Assembly: GCF_012726235.1 (NCBI RefSeq)
Contig: NZ_JAASAH010000003.1
Location: 1-64,000, forward strand
Length of the DNA: 64,000 nucleotides
Origin: Streptomyces sp. HNM0574
Lineage (GTDB): Bacteria; Actinomycetota; Actinomycetes; Streptomycetales; Streptomycetaceae
Direction: 5' to 3'
The translations under genes were made by a program, and so were the position numbers. Below the pieces are notes generated by a model. That model saw only the letters and a list, made by a program, of their open reading frames with translations, was not told the origin of the DNA and did not search any database. Shown here one piece after another: positions 54,208 to 63,024 of this stretch. The stretch's first letter is position 1, and the number at the start of each line of letters is the position of its first letter.

Positions 54208-55395
54208 TCACGCCGGCTGGGTCGTTGCCCGCTCGCGGTGGGTGGCGGAGATCGTCGCGGAGCCCACGACGCGGGTGCCGTCGTAGAGCACCACGGCCTG
54301 GCCCGGGGCGACGCCGCGCACCGGCTCGGCGAAGCGGACCTCGATCGTCCCGTCGGCCGCCGGCTCGGCGCGGACCTCCGTCTCGCCGCCGTGCGCCCGG
54401 AGTTGGGCCGTGTACGTGCCGGGACCGGTGGGCGGGGTGCCGCACCAGCGGGGCCGGATGGCGGTGAGCGCGGTGACGTCGAGGGAGGCGGCGGGGCCGA
54501 CGGTGACGGTGTTGTCCACCGGCGAGATGTCGAGGACGTAGCGCGGCTTGCCGTCGGCGGCGGGGTGGCCGATGCGGAGGCCCTTGCGCTGGCCGATGGT
54601 GAAGCCGTGCGCGCCCTCGTGGGTGCCGAGCTTCTGCCCGTCCTCGTCGACGATGTCGCCCTCGGCGCGGCCGAGGCGGTCGGCGAGGAAGCCCTGGGTG
54701 TCGCCGTCGGCGATGAAGCAGATGTCGTGGCTGTCGGGCTTCTTGGCGACGGCGAGATCGCGGCGCTCGGCCTCGGCGCGGATCTCCTCCTTGGTGGTGA
54801 GGGTGTCGCCGAGGGGGAACAGGGCGTGCGCGAGCTGGCGTTCGTCGAGCACGCCGAGGACGTAGCTCTGGTCCTTCGCCGCGTCGCCGGCGCGGTGCAG
54901 CTCGCGGCTGCCGTCCTCGCGGACGACGACGGTGGCGTAGTGGCCGGTGCAGACCGCGTCGAAGCCGAGGGCGAGGGCCTTGTCCAGCAGCGCCGCGAAC
55001 TTGATCTTCTCGTTGCAGCGCAGGCACGGGTTCGGGGTGCGCCCCGCCTCGTACTCGGCGATGAAGTCCTCGACGACGTCCTCGCGGAAGCGCTCGGCCA
55101 GGTCCCAGACGTAGAACGGGATGCCGATCACGTCGGCCGCGCGGCGGGCGTCCCGCGAGTCCTCGATCGTGCAGCAGCCCCGCGCGCCCGTGCGGAAGGA
55201 CTGCGGGTTGGCGGAGAGCGCCAGGTGGACCCCCGTGACGTCGTGCCCCGCCTCGACGGCGCGGGCCGCGGCGACGGCGGAGTCCACACCGCCCGACATG
55301 GCGGCGAGGACGCGCAGCGGGCGCGGCGTCCCGTCGGCGTGCTTCGGCTGCGGGGGTGCGGACGGAGGGGGCGAGCTGCGGGGGGCGTCAGTCAT
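54208..55395 (-). CDS. mnmA: tRNA-specific 2-thiouridylase
   Basis: 395 residues. It adenylates and thiolates U34 of Lys, Glu and Gln tRNAs. The PP-loop is [20 protein letters not shown]. The catalytic Cys pair lies in [14 protein letters not shown] and [29 protein letters not shown] and the C-terminal beta-barrel are normal. A Ser/Pro-rich stretch of about 25 residues precedes the core, and [14 protein letters not shown] is the actinobacterial variant of the first region. The sulfur probably comes from the cysteine desulfurase encoded 2.7 kb away on the same strand. The start is ATG 55395, after GGAAGGGTT. Confidence 0.96.
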   Translation of the reverse strand: MTDAPRSSPPPSAPPQPKHADGTPRPLRVLAAMSGGVDSAVAAARAVEAGHDVTGVHLALSANPQSFRTGARGCCTIEDSRDARRAADVIGIPFYVWDLAERFREDVVEDFIAEYEAGRTPNPCLRCNEKIKFAALLDKALALGFDAVCTGHYATVVVREDGSRELHRAGDAAKDQSYVLGVLDERQLAHALFPLGDTLTTKEEIRAEAERRDLAVAKKPDSHDICFIADGDTQGFLADRLGRAEGDIVDEDGQKLGTHEGAHGFTIGQRKGLRIGHPAADGKPRYVLDISPVDNTVTVGPAASLDVTALTAIRPRWCGTPPTGPGTYTAQLRAHGGETEVRAEPAADGTIEVRFAEPVRGVAPGQAVVLYDGTRVVGSATISATHRERATTQPA

Positions 55396-55449
55396 AACCC
55401 TTCCAGGGTAGACGGAACCGCCGCGCCCTCCGTCGGCGTTATCCCCTCC

Positions 55450-56109
55450 ATGGAACCGATCTCTCGGCGGAGGCTGCTGGTGGGCGGCGGAGCGGCCGTC
55501 GCACTGGGCACCGCCGGCGCGCTGACCTGGGACAAGACCTCGCGTCTGTGGTGGCGCCTGCCCGGCGTCGACCAGCAGCGCAGGGAGGGCGAGGTGGACT
55601 ACGCGGACGCGCGCTGGCTGGCCGCCTCGGCGGCGAACCTCCGCACCGCGGACCGGCCCTTCGACTACACCGTCGACCGCATCGTGATCCATGTGACGCA
55701 GAGCAACTTCGCGACGGCGCTCAAGGTGTTCCAGGACCCGCTGCACGCGGCGGCCGCGCACTACGTGGTGCGGGCGAAGGACGGTGCGGTCGTGCAGACG
55801 GTGCGGGAGCTGGACGTCGCGTACCACGCGGGCAATCGCGCGTACAACGAGCGCAGCGTGGGGATCGAGCACGAGGGCTTCGTGGACCGGCCGGAGGACT
55901 TCACGGACGCGATGTACCGCTCGTCGGCGCGGCTGGCGGCCGGGATCTGCCGGCGCTACGGCTTTCCGCCCGACCGGGAGCACATCGTCGGTCACCACGA
56001 GGTGCCGGGGGCTGATCACACCGATCCTGGGCCGCACTGGGACTGGGAGCGGTATGTGCGGCTGGTCGCTGCGGAGCATCGGTCGCTGTCGCGGGGGAAG
56101 TCGGGCTGA
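55450..56109 (+). CDS. Exported N-acetylmuramoyl-L-alanine amidase (Amidase_2)
   Basis: 219 residues. A Tat-type signal ([17 protein letters not shown]) is followed by the amidase domain from about 75. Zinc ligands are the His in RIVIHVTQS, a later His in [11 protein letters not shown] or nearby, and the His in [19 protein letters not shown] supplies the acidic residue. It cleaves the amide between muramic acid and the stem peptide in the wall. It is divergent from mnmA by 54 bp, so the two may share a control region. ATG 55450 is the only start that gives the signal peptide. Confidence 0.88.
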   Translation: MEPISRRRLLVGGGAAVALGTAGALTWDKTSRLWWRLPGVDQQRREGEVDYADARWLAASAANLRTADRPFDYTVDRIVIHVTQSNFATALKVFQDPLHAAAAHYVVRAKDGAVVQTVRELDVAYHAGNRAYNERSVGIEHEGFVDRPEDFTDAMYRSSARLAAGICRRYGFPPDREHIVGHHEVPGADHTDPGPHWDWERYVRLVAAEHRSLSRGKSG

Positions 56110-56317
56110 GGCCCGCCCCGGCGCGGGGTGCGTTTTTGCCCCTTGTGTGCGGGCTCGCCCCGGTTTTCGGGTGCGGCGCCGTCGTGGCTCGGGCCTTTCG
56201 CGCAGTTCCCCGCGCCCCTCTTCGCGGGCCCGCCACGGCGCGGGGTGCTCATCGCCGTCGCCGGGCCACCCCGTACGCCGTGGCCGTTCGCGCAGTTCCC
56301 CGCGCCCCCAAAGGGCG
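56110..56317. repeat. Mosaic intergenic repeat, cluster 4 (two core copies)
   Basis: Cores lie at 56197-56218 and 56287-56308. Between them are gcggggtgctcatcgccg and gccaccccgtacgccgtggc blocks, nearly identical to cluster 1. It fills the gap between the convergent amidase and PP2C genes, and its last core ends 9 bp before the PP2C stop codon on the other strand. The hairpin module is absent here. Confidence 0.82.
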
Positions 56318-58027
56318 CTACGCGCCCAGTGCGCGGAAGGTGAGGACGGTTGCGTCGTCCATCTGGGTCGGGCCCGTGAGGTCGCTGACGACGGCGTCGG
56401 TGTAGGTCTGGAGGGCCTCGGGCCCGGGGGCGAGGCTGCCGGCGCGGCGTTCGGCCGCGGCGCGGAGGGCGGCGATGCCGACGTCGAGGTCCTCGCCGCG
56501 GTGCTCGATCAGGCCGTCGGAGTAGAGCAGCAGCACGTCCCCGCCGCGCAGCCAGGTCTCGGTGGCCGTGTACGTGGCGTGCGGCAGCACCCCGAGCGGG
56601 AGCCCGGGCCCGCCCACGGCCCCGGGCAGCAGCAGCGCCTGCCCGTCCCGCACCAGGACGGGACGCGGGTGGCCCGCGCAGGTCCAGCGGAGCAGGCAGC
56701 GTTCGGGGTGGTAGCGGGCGATGATCGCAGTGGTGGTGGATTCGCGGCCGTCGTCGCAGGCCAGCTCGTTGAGCCAGGCCGTGAGCCGCTCGACGACGGC
56801 GCCGGTGTAGGCGAGCCCGGCCAGCGCGTACCGGAGCTTGGCCATCAGCGCGACGGCGTCCAGCCCGTGCCCGCGCGCATCCCCGAGCGCGACGAGCACG
56901 CGTCCGTCCGGCAGCATCCGCGTCTTGTACCAGTCGCCGCCGACGCCCGCCTCGCCCGCGTCGGGCCGGTAGACGGCGGCGGACTCCAGGCCCTGCCGGG
57001 CGGTGTCGGCGGGGAAGCCGGGCAGCACGGCCTCGCGCAGCCGCTCCGCGATCTCCGCGACGGCCTCGGCCCGGTCCTGCTGGCGGCGCGCCTCCCGGCG
57101 TGCCCGCTCGGCCATCTCGCGGCTGCGGCCGACCTCGGAGACGTCCCTGAGCACGGCCCGTACGGTCCACACGGGGCCGTCCATGATCCGTACCGGCTCG
57201 GCGACGAGGCGCAGCATGCGCTCGGGCGCGTGCGTGAACCGCAGGTCGCACGTCGCCTCCTTGCCCAGGACCAGGGCCGCGCGCAGCACCTCCTCCAGCG
57301 CGCCGAGGTACTCCGGCGCGGTCATCCGGGCCAGCTCCATCAGGCGCGGCTTGGCCTCCTGCTCGGGGAGGCCGAGGACGAGGCCGAGCCCCGTCGAGGT
57401 GATCACCTCGTCGTCGGCGAGGTTCCACTCGGCCCAGCAGACGCGGGCGAGCCGCTGCGCCGCCAGCGCCATCCGGCTGCGCTCGCCGCGTTCCCAGCTC
57501 AGCAGCGCGAGCTCCCCGCAGCGGGCGGCGCGCACCTCGTTGCTGACCCGCACCGGGCGCCCGTCGGCGTCCCGTACGTACCACTCGGCCGGGACGGGGC
57601 CCTGGCTGCGGCCGGTGCGGAGCACCTCGGCCAACATGCCGGGGACCGCGGTCTCGGACATGTGCGGGTAGTACCGCAGGATCGGGACCCGTCCCGGCCA
57701 CGGCGAGACGACGCTGCCCAGGTAGCGCGCCGCGTACTCGCCGGCGGCGACGTTGTGCGTGACGTACCGGAAGTCGCGGACCGCGCCGTCCGGGCCGTGC
57801 AGCGGTGCCAGCAGCATGGCCGCGAGCGGGACGGCGTCGAGCACCGCCTGCGCGTCCGGGGCGGGCAGCTCCCGGATGTCCGGGAGTTCCTCCCCGCCCG
57901 CCGGGAACGTCTCGGCCCACGCCCGGTGCCGGGCGGTGAAGCGGCGTACGTGGCGGCGCTGCGCGGCCAGCAGGTCGCTGATCCGCCGCAGTTCCGGAGC
58001 CCCGTCGTCCCACCACGGTGTGTTCAC
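56318..58027 (-). CDS. PAS-containing SpoIIE/PP2C-family serine phosphatase
   Basis: 569 residues, soluble. The N-terminal third has a PAS-like region ([31 protein letters not shown]), and a second PAS-like segment follows near 210-320. A helical linker ([21 protein letters not shown]) joins the PP2C domain, which has [33 protein letters not shown] and [15 protein letters not shown], with its metal-binding Asp residues. Such proteins usually dephosphorylate anti-sigma-factor antagonists in response to a sensed signal. No anti-sigma or STAS gene is close, so the target is unknown. The start is GTG 58027, with a GAGG-containing stretch just upstream. Confidence 0.9.
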   Translation of the reverse strand: MNTPWWDDGAPELRRISDLLAAQRRHVRRFTARHRAWAETFPAGGEELPDIRELPAPDAQAVLDAVPLAAMLLAPLHGPDGAVRDFRYVTHNVAAGEYAARYLGSVVSPWPGRVPILRYYPHMSETAVPGMLAEVLRTGRSQGPVPAEWYVRDADGRPVRVSNEVRAARCGELALLSWERGERSRMALAAQRLARVCWAEWNLADDEVITSTGLGLVLGLPEQEAKPRLMELARMTAPEYLGALEEVLRAALVLGKEATCDLRFTHAPERMLRLVAEPVRIMDGPVWTVRAVLRDVSEVGRSREMAERARREARRQQDRAEAVAEIAERLREAVLPGFPADTARQGLESAAVYRPDAGEAGVGGDWYKTRMLPDGRVLVALGDARGHGLDAVALMAKLRYALAGLAYTGAVVERLTAWLNELACDDGRESTTTAIIARYHPERCLLRWTCAGHPRPVLVRDGQALLLPGAVGGPGLPLGVLPHATYTATETWLRGGDVLLLYSDGLIEHRGEDLDVGIAALRAAAERRAGSLAPGPEALQTYTDAVVSDLTGPTQMDDATVLTFRALGA

Positions 58028-58119
58028 CTCGCCTCACCCCAGACGTGCGCTCGGGTCCGGCGTCGCCGCCCACACGGGGAATGCTCGCCGACGCGGCACA
58101 CCCCCGCCAGCGGGGCGCG

Positions 58120-59310
58120 TCAGCTGAGGCCGGCGCCGCGGGCGCGTTCCACGGCGGGGCCGATCGCCTTGGTGAGCGCCTCGACCTCCTCGCGGGTGGT
58201 GGTGTGCCCGAGCGAGAAGCGGAGGGTGCCGCGGGCGAGTTCGGGGTCGGCGCCGACGGCGAGCAGGACGTGCGAGGGCTGGGCGATCCCGGCGGTGCAC
58301 GCCGAGCCGGTGGAGCAGGCGATGCCCTGCGCGTCGAGCAGCAGGAGCAGCGAGTCGCCCTCGCAGCCGGGGAAGGAGAAGTGCGCGTTGCCGGGGAGCC
58401 GGCCCGCCGGGTCGGGGTCGCCGCCGAGGATCGCGTCCGGCACGGCCTCCCGCACGCCGGCGATCAGCTCGTCCCGCAGTCCGCCGATCTCCCGCGCGAA
58501 CCACTCGCGCCGCTCGACGGCGAGCTCGGCCGCGGTGGCGAAGGCGGCGACGGCCGGGACGTCGAGGGTGCCGGAGCGCACCTCGCGCTCCTGGCCGCCG
58601 CCGTGCAGCAGCGGTACGGGGCTGTGCTCGCGGCGCAGCAGCAGCGCGCCGACGCCGTACGGGCCGCCGATCTTGTGCCCGGTGAGGGTCAGCGCGGCGA
58701 GGCCCGAGGTGCCCCAGTCGACCTCCGTCTGCCCGATGGCCTGCACCGCGTCGGCGTGCAGCGGTACGCCGAACTCGGCGGCGACACCGGCCAGTTCACG
58801 GATCGGCATGATCGTGCCGATCTCGTTGTTCGCCCACATGACCGTGGCCAGCGCGACCGTCCCCGGGTCCCGCTCGACGGCCTCGCGGAACGCCTCGGGG
58901 TGGACACGGCCGTGGTGGTCGACGGGCAGCCACTCGACGTCGGCGCCCTCGTGGTCGGCGAGCCACTGCACGGTGTCGAGCACCGCGTGGTGCTCGACGG
59001 GGCTGGCCAGTACGCGGGTGCGGGCCGGGTCGGCGTCCCGCCGGGACCAGTAGAGGCCCTTGACGGCGAGGTTGTCGGCCTCGGTGCCGCCCGAGGTGAA
59101 GACGACCTCGCTGGGGCGGGCGCCGAGGGCGGCGGCGAGCGCCTCCCTCGCCTCCTCGACGGTGCGGCGTGCCCGCCGTCCGGCGCCGTGCAGGGACGAG
59201 GCGTTGCCGACGACCGCGAACTGCGCGGTCATCGTCTCGATCGCCTCGGGGAGCATGGGCGTGGTGGCGGCGTGGTCGAAGTAGGCGGAGCCTTGGGCGG
59301 TAACAGCCAT
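58120..59310 (-). CDS. Cysteine desulfurase (IscS/NifS type)
   Basis: 396 residues, PLP enzyme that mobilises sulfur from cysteine as a persulfide. The start [19 protein letters not shown] is typical. Substrate and PLP residues are [13 protein letters not shown], the Lys-PLP is in [12 protein letters not shown], the HADAVQ Asp is present, and the active Cys is in [10 protein letters not shown]. The group I pattern suits a supplier to MnmA, whose gene lies 2.7 kb away on the same strand; Fe-S assembly is a further possibility. ATG 59310 follows GGGGGCACC. The PP2C gene lies 92 bp downstream. Confidence 0.93.
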   Translation of the reverse strand: MAVTAQGSAYFDHAATTPMLPEAIETMTAQFAVVGNASSLHGAGRRARRTVEEAREALAAALGARPSEVVFTSGGTEADNLAVKGLYWSRRDADPARTRVLASPVEHHAVLDTVQWLADHEGADVEWLPVDHHGRVHPEAFREAVERDPGTVALATVMWANNEIGTIMPIRELAGVAAEFGVPLHADAVQAIGQTEVDWGTSGLAALTLTGHKIGGPYGVGALLLRREHSPVPLLHGGGQEREVRSGTLDVPAVAAFATAAELAVERREWFAREIGGLRDELIAGVREAVPDAILGGDPDPAGRLPGNAHFSFPGCEGDSLLLLLDAQGIACSTGSACTAGIAQPSHVLLAVGADPELARGTLRFSLGHTTTREEVEALTKAIGPAVERARGAGLS

Positions 59311-59523
59311 GGTGCCCCCGATTCTACGAGCAGCGGCTCTGCGGCCCGCCGGGCGCATGCCCGCCGCTGGCGGGGCACGGGCCGGGCGGGCAGGGCGGAT
59401 GCGGGGCACCGCGCTGTGCGCGGGCTCCCGCGACGGTCAACAGGCGGGAACCGCACGGCGACCGCGCGTATTCCGCTGCCGGGGTCCGGTTTCGGCCCCG
59501 TTCCGAAGCCCCGCACACACGCG

Positions 59524-59562
59524 CGCCGCCCTCCCGGCCGGGGAACGGCGGGGAGGGCGGCG
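59524..59562 (-). terminator. Terminator after the small gene at 59.6 kb
   Basis: A 12-bp stem, CGCCGCCCTCCC (59524-59535) paired with 59551-59562, with inner GCC/GGC pairing. It lies 26 bp past the small gene's stop and upstream of the cysteine desulfurase promoter region. Confidence 0.78.
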
Positions 59563-59588
59563 GGAGATGCGGTTGCGGGCGGGGCGGG

Positions 59589-59801
59589 TCAGGTCTCGGG
59601 CTCCCAGGTCTCGGGGCCGCCGCCCTGCCAGTCGATCAGGTCCTTGTCGTGCAGGTCGATCGTCGCCAGGTCGAGCCCGGCACGGCGGAGGAACTCGATG
59701 AGGTCGACCATGCCGTAGGCGGTGCCCAGGAATTCGCCCCGCGCGGTGACCCGGCGGCCTCCCTCGGGGACGGGCGGATGGACGACAACCGGTGCGGACA
59801 T
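59589..59801 (-). CDS. Small conserved protein of unknown function
   Basis: 70 residues: MSAPVVVHPPVPEGGRRVTA leads into a compact alpha/beta segment (GTAYGMVDLIEFLRRAGLDL) and an acidic end (DLHDKDLIDWQGGGPETWEP). There is no signal peptide or helix pair. It lies 63 bp downstream of dps on the same strand and may share its transcript. I do not recognise a family. Confidence 0.7.
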   Translation of the reverse strand: MSAPVVVHPPVPEGGRRVTARGEFLGTAYGMVDLIEFLRRAGLDLATIDLHDKDLIDWQGGGPETWEPET

Positions 59802-59864
59802 ACCGACAGGCTGCGTCGCCGGGCCCCGCGCCGCATCTCGGGCGGGCGCGTCCCGGGCTCCGGG

Positions 59865-60341
59865 TCAGCCGCGGTTCTCGGCCTGGAACATCCAGTGGTG
59901 CTTCTCCAGGTCGCCGGTGATCTGGATGAAGATGTCCTCGGTGACGGGGTCGACCGGGCCGGTGGCCTTCATCCGCTCCCGGGACGTGGCGATCACCGCG
60001 GCCAGCGCGGAGACCATGGCCTGAACGGCGTCGGTGTCCTGCTGCCAGCCCTCCTTGACGGTGCCGATGCTGCTGCCGGAGGCGACGCTGGTGGCCCGCC
60101 CGTCGGGGGCGATGCCCAGCGCGGAGGCGCGCTCGGCGACGGTGTCGGAGAAGCCGCGCGCGGTGTCGACGACCTCGTCGAGCTGGAGGTGGATGGACCG
60201 GAAGCGCGGGCCCACGACGTTCCAGTGGATCTGCTTGGCGACGAGGGAGAGATCCACGAGGTCCACGAGCGCTCCCTGGAGCGCCTCGCCGACGACCTTG
60301 AGGTCCTCGTCCGGGAGTGTGCTCTTCACTGCGTTCGCCAC
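59865..60341 (-). CDS. dps: Dps-family ferritin-like DNA-protection protein
   Basis: 158 residues forming a ferritin four-helix bundle. The first helix carries SLVAKQIHWNVVGPRF with the intersubunit ferroxidase His. The second helix continues with SIHLQLDEVVDTARGFSD, holding the Asp and Glu ligands. A later long helix (TEDIFIQITGDLEKHHWMFQ) closes the bundle. It oxidises iron with peroxide and protects DNA in stress or stationary phase. The start is GTG 60341; AGAGGA lies 11 nt before it. It is divergent from the alpha/beta hydrolase across 174 bp. Confidence 0.92.
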   Translation of the reverse strand: MANAVKSTLPDEDLKVVGEALQGALVDLVDLSLVAKQIHWNVVGPRFRSIHLQLDEVVDTARGFSDTVAERASALGIAPDGRATSVASGSSIGTVKEGWQQDTDAVQAMVSALAAVIATSRERMKATGPVDPVTEDIFIQITGDLEKHHWMFQAENRG

Positions 60342-60515
60342 GACGGCACCATTCCTCTCTTGCTTCACCTTTCCTCCCCAAGCTACAGGCACCGCACCGA
60401 AACCGGACAAACACCTGCCTCCATCCCGCCGACCCCGCCCCCGACCTGCGAAAACCCCCTCACCGGGGCGGAAAAGCCACTGGCGCGGCCGCACGGCCCC
60501 GGAGAGGCTGGAGCC

Positions 60516-61352
60516 ATGACCGCCGACTGGAGCCTCGACCGCACCGTCCGCACCTCCTCGGGCACCGTCCGCTGGACCGTCCTCGGCCCGCACGAGGCGG
60601 ACGGCGGCGAGCCCGTCGTCCTGCTGCACGGCACCCCGTGGTCCTCGTGGACGTGGCGGGCCGTGGCCCGCGCCCTCGCCGCGCGCCGGCCGGTCTACCT
60701 CTGGGACATGCCGGGCTACGGGGCCTCCGAGGCGTACGAGGGCCAGGACGTCTCGCTGGCCGCGCAGGGCCGGGTCTTCGCCGAGCTGCTGGACCACTGG
60801 GGCCTCGCCGAACCCGCCGTGGTGGCCCACGACTTCGGCGGCTGCGTGGCCCTGCGCGCGCACCTGCTGCACGGCGCGCGGTACGCCCGGCTCGCGCTGG
60901 TGGACGTGGTGGCGCTCGCCCCCTGGGGCTCGCCCTCGTACCGGCTGCTGGGCGAACACGCGGAGGTCTTCGGGCAGTTGCCGCCCGCGCTGCACGAGGC
61001 GATGGTCCGCGCGTACATCGGCTCGGCCAGTGCCCGCGGCCTGCGCGAGGACGCGCTGGACGCGCTCGTCGCCCCGTGGACGGGCGCGGGCGGACGGGCC
61101 GCCTTCCACCGGCAGATCGCGCAGAACGACCAGCGCTGGACGGACGAGATCGAGGGCAGGTACGGGGAGCTGGCGCTGCCCGTCCTGGTCTGCTGGGGGA
61201 CCGAGGACAGCTGGGTCCCGGTGGACCGGGCGCACCGGCTGGCGGCGACGGTCCGCGGCGCCCGGCTGCGGCTGATCGAGGGCGCGGGTCACCTCGTCCA
61301 GGAGGACGCGCCCGCCGAACTGACCGCCGCGCTCGGCGAGTTCCTCGGCTGA
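60516..61352 (+). CDS. Alpha/beta hydrolase with Asp nucleophile
   Basis: 278 residues. The oxyanion loop is LLHGTPWSSWTWR. The nucleophile elbow is AHDFGGCVALRAHL, with Asp (not Ser) at the nucleophile place, as in epoxide hydrolases and haloalkane or haloacetate dehalogenases. The acid is in WGTEDSWVP and the His in GAGHLVQED. Thus it probably works through an ester intermediate on an epoxide or haloacid, and the substrate is unknown. The start is ATG 60516, after GAGAGGCTGGAGCC. It converges on the thioesterase gene with only 13 bp between stops. Confidence 0.88.
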   Translation: MTADWSLDRTVRTSSGTVRWTVLGPHEADGGEPVVLLHGTPWSSWTWRAVARALAARRPVYLWDMPGYGASEAYEGQDVSLAAQGRVFAELLDHWGLAEPAVVAHDFGGCVALRAHLLHGARYARLALVDVVALAPWGSPSYRLLGEHAEVFGQLPPALHEAMVRAYIGSASARGLREDALDALVAPWTGAGGRAAFHRQIAQNDQRWTDEIEGRYGELALPVLVCWGTEDSWVPVDRAHRLAATVRGARLRLIEGAGHLVQEDAPAELTAALGEFLG

Positions 61353-61365
61353 GCGGAGGGCCGGT

Positions 61366-62196
61366 TCAGCCCAGCTTGGCGCGGGCGAGCTGGCGGGACT
61401 GGGCGACGAGCCGGTCCGCGCTGTCCCAGATCTCGGTGTCCTCCTCCAGGTAACCGCCCGCGAGATTACGGGTGGTGATCGCGACCCGGAGCGGTCCGGG
61501 CGCGGGGAGGGCGCGGACGTGGACGGTGAGTTCGACGGTCGGGACCCAGCCGCTCAGGCCGAGTTCGAAGGCGGTGGGCGGCAGCGCGTCGACCGTCATC
61601 AGCAGCGACAGCGGGTCGGGGGCGCGGCCGTCGGCGAGCTGGAACCAGGCGCGCATCTCCCCCTTGCCCGCTGGCGCGCCGAGCGCCCAGCCGCAGGTGG
61701 CCGGGTCGAGGCGGAGGTCGAGGCGCTTGCCCATGGCGGGACCCGAGTCGGCGCCCGCCGGGTTGTCCTGCTGCCCGAAGCAGCGTTCCAGCGGCGGGAT
61801 TTCGGGCGGCTTGGCGCTGGTGCGGACGTCCTCGGGCAGCGTGGCGAGCTCGCCGTAGGTGCCGAGGACGCGTATCCGCTCGACCTCCTCGCCGCTCTCG
61901 TCGGTCTGGAAGAGGCCGGCGCTGCCGGTGGACATGGTGCGCCCGGTACGGATCGTCTCAGTGCGGACGACGGCGGGGCCCGCCGTGGTCGCCGAGAGGT
62001 AGTGGGCGCTGATCGTGAACGGGTCGGCGTGCGGGAGGGCTTCGCCCAGCGCGCGGCCGAGCACGGCGAGGAGGTAGCCGCCGTTGAGCGCGTGCCCGAT
62101 GGCCCAGCCGGCGGAGAGGCCTGCGTCGAAGACGCCGGGTTCGTCTGCGCGGGGGTGTACGGCGGTGTCACGGTCGAACTCGCTGGCGGCGGACAT
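61366..62196 (-). CDS. Acyl-CoA thioesterase II-like double-hotdog protein
   Basis: 276 residues with two hotdog-type halves. Typical features are GWAIGHALNGGYLLAVLGRA and TISAHYLSATTAGPAVVRTE in the first half, and LLMTVDALPPTAFELG, VPTVELTVHVRALP and GGYLEEDTEIWDSADRLVAQSR in the second. The final block resembles TesB-type enzymes. It hydrolyses acyl-CoA or a related thioester, with chain-length preference unknown. The start is ATG 62196 (MSAASEFDRDTAV). Repeat cluster 5 lies directly upstream. Confidence 0.85.
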   Translation of the reverse strand: MSAASEFDRDTAVHPRADEPGVFDAGLSAGWAIGHALNGGYLLAVLGRALGEALPHADPFTISAHYLSATTAGPAVVRTETIRTGRTMSTGSAGLFQTDESGEEVERIRVLGTYGELATLPEDVRTSAKPPEIPPLERCFGQQDNPAGADSGPAMGKRLDLRLDPATCGWALGAPAGKGEMRAWFQLADGRAPDPLSLLMTVDALPPTAFELGLSGWVPTVELTVHVRALPAPGPLRVAITTRNLAGGYLEEDTEIWDSADRLVAQSRQLARAKLG

Positions 62197-62249
62197 GGGA
62201 TGCACGGTACACGGGATGGTTACCGGTGGGTAGGGGGGTGCCTTCGCGG

Positions 62250-62545
62250 GGTGCGGGGCGGTGCCCCTTCGTGTGCGTCGCGGGGTGCGGGGCGGTTCCG
62301 GGTGCGGTGCTGTACCTGTCTGTGCGTCGCGGGGTGCGGGTGCTTCGTGGCTCGGGCTTTTCGCGCAGTTCCCCGCGCCCCTTGTCGCGGGCTCGGCTTG
62401 CTTCTTCGGGTGCGGCGCCATCGTGGCTCGGGTCTTCGCGCAGTTCCCCGCGCCCCTTGTCGCGGGCTGGCCCCGCTTGGGAGGTCTGCGCCGAGGCGCA
62501 GGGTGCCGCCTCCGTTACCGGCCCGCCACGGTGCGGGGTGCACAA
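62250..62545. repeat. Mosaic intergenic repeat, cluster 5 (two core copies)
   Basis: Cores lie at 62360-62381 and 62434-62456. A truncated hairpin module at about 62474-62505 (cgcttgggaggtctgcgcc then ggcgcaggg) breaks off, and gtgcggggtgcacaaccggcg follows. In front, at 62250-62345, a shorter unit gcgtcgcggggtgcgg is repeated three times. It lies between two minus-strand genes. Confidence 0.82.
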
Positions 62546-62563
62546 CCGGCGTCGGCGTGCGGA

Positions 62564-62929
62564 TCAGTCCACCGGGGAGACTCGGATGCGGTTGCCGTCG
62601 GGGTCGGTGATCACGAACGTGCGGCCGAAGACAGCGTCGTACGGCTCCTCCACGACATGGACTCCCTTCGAGACCCAACTCGTGAAGATCTCGTCGATCG
62701 CAGTCGCCGCTCCGGAGACCATCAGCCCGACTTCGCTTGTGCGAGGGGTGCTCGGGACCGCTTGCTCGCCGTAGCCCGTCCACAGCGCGAACAGGACACC
62801 GGGGGCAACCTCGAAAGCTACGTAGTGGGGACTGATGAAGGCCGGTTCGATCTCGAACAGGTCGCGGTAGAAGGCGGTAGCGGCCTCGGCGTCGCGGACG
62901 CCGATCAGGAACAGGTTGGGTGCGGGCAT
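62564..62929 (-). CDS. VOC-family (glyoxalase/dioxygenase-fold) protein
   Basis: 121 residues, one VOC module. LFLIGVRDAEAATAFYRDLF opens the first beta-alpha-beta unit, and AVFGRTFVITDPDGNRIRV is the typical end with the metal-ligand region. It may bind or detoxify a small molecule, or act as a drug-binding protein. The start ATG 62929 has GAGGAGCGCTCG upstream; the longer frame to 63016 is not supported. It is divergent from the WYL regulator, which probably controls it through the palindrome between them. Confidence 0.87.
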   Translation of the reverse strand: MPAPNLFLIGVRDAEAATAFYRDLFEIEPAFISPHYVAFEVAPGVLFALWTGYGEQAVPSTPRTSEVGLMVSGAATAIDEIFTSWVSKGVHVVEEPYDAVFGRTFVITDPDGNRIRVSPVD

Positions 62930-62984
62930 CGAGCGCTCCTCAGATCGTTGAAGTCCCGGTACCGCTCCAGTGGATCGCCTCATC

Positions 62985-63001
62985 GCGACAGAACCTGTCA
63001 C
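62985..63001. promoter_or_regulatory. Candidate operator for the WYL regulator
   Basis: GCGACAG (62985-62991), AAC, CTGTCAC (62995-63001): 7-bp half-sites with one mismatch around a 3-nt spacer. It lies in the 95-bp divergent gap, 24 bp before the WYL regulator start and 56 bp before the VOC gene start, so one bound protein could control both promoters. TGTC/GACA halves are usual for YafY-type regulators as I recall. Confidence 0.6.
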
Positions 63002-63024
63002 CTTTTCCGCGAACATTGGTCAGC

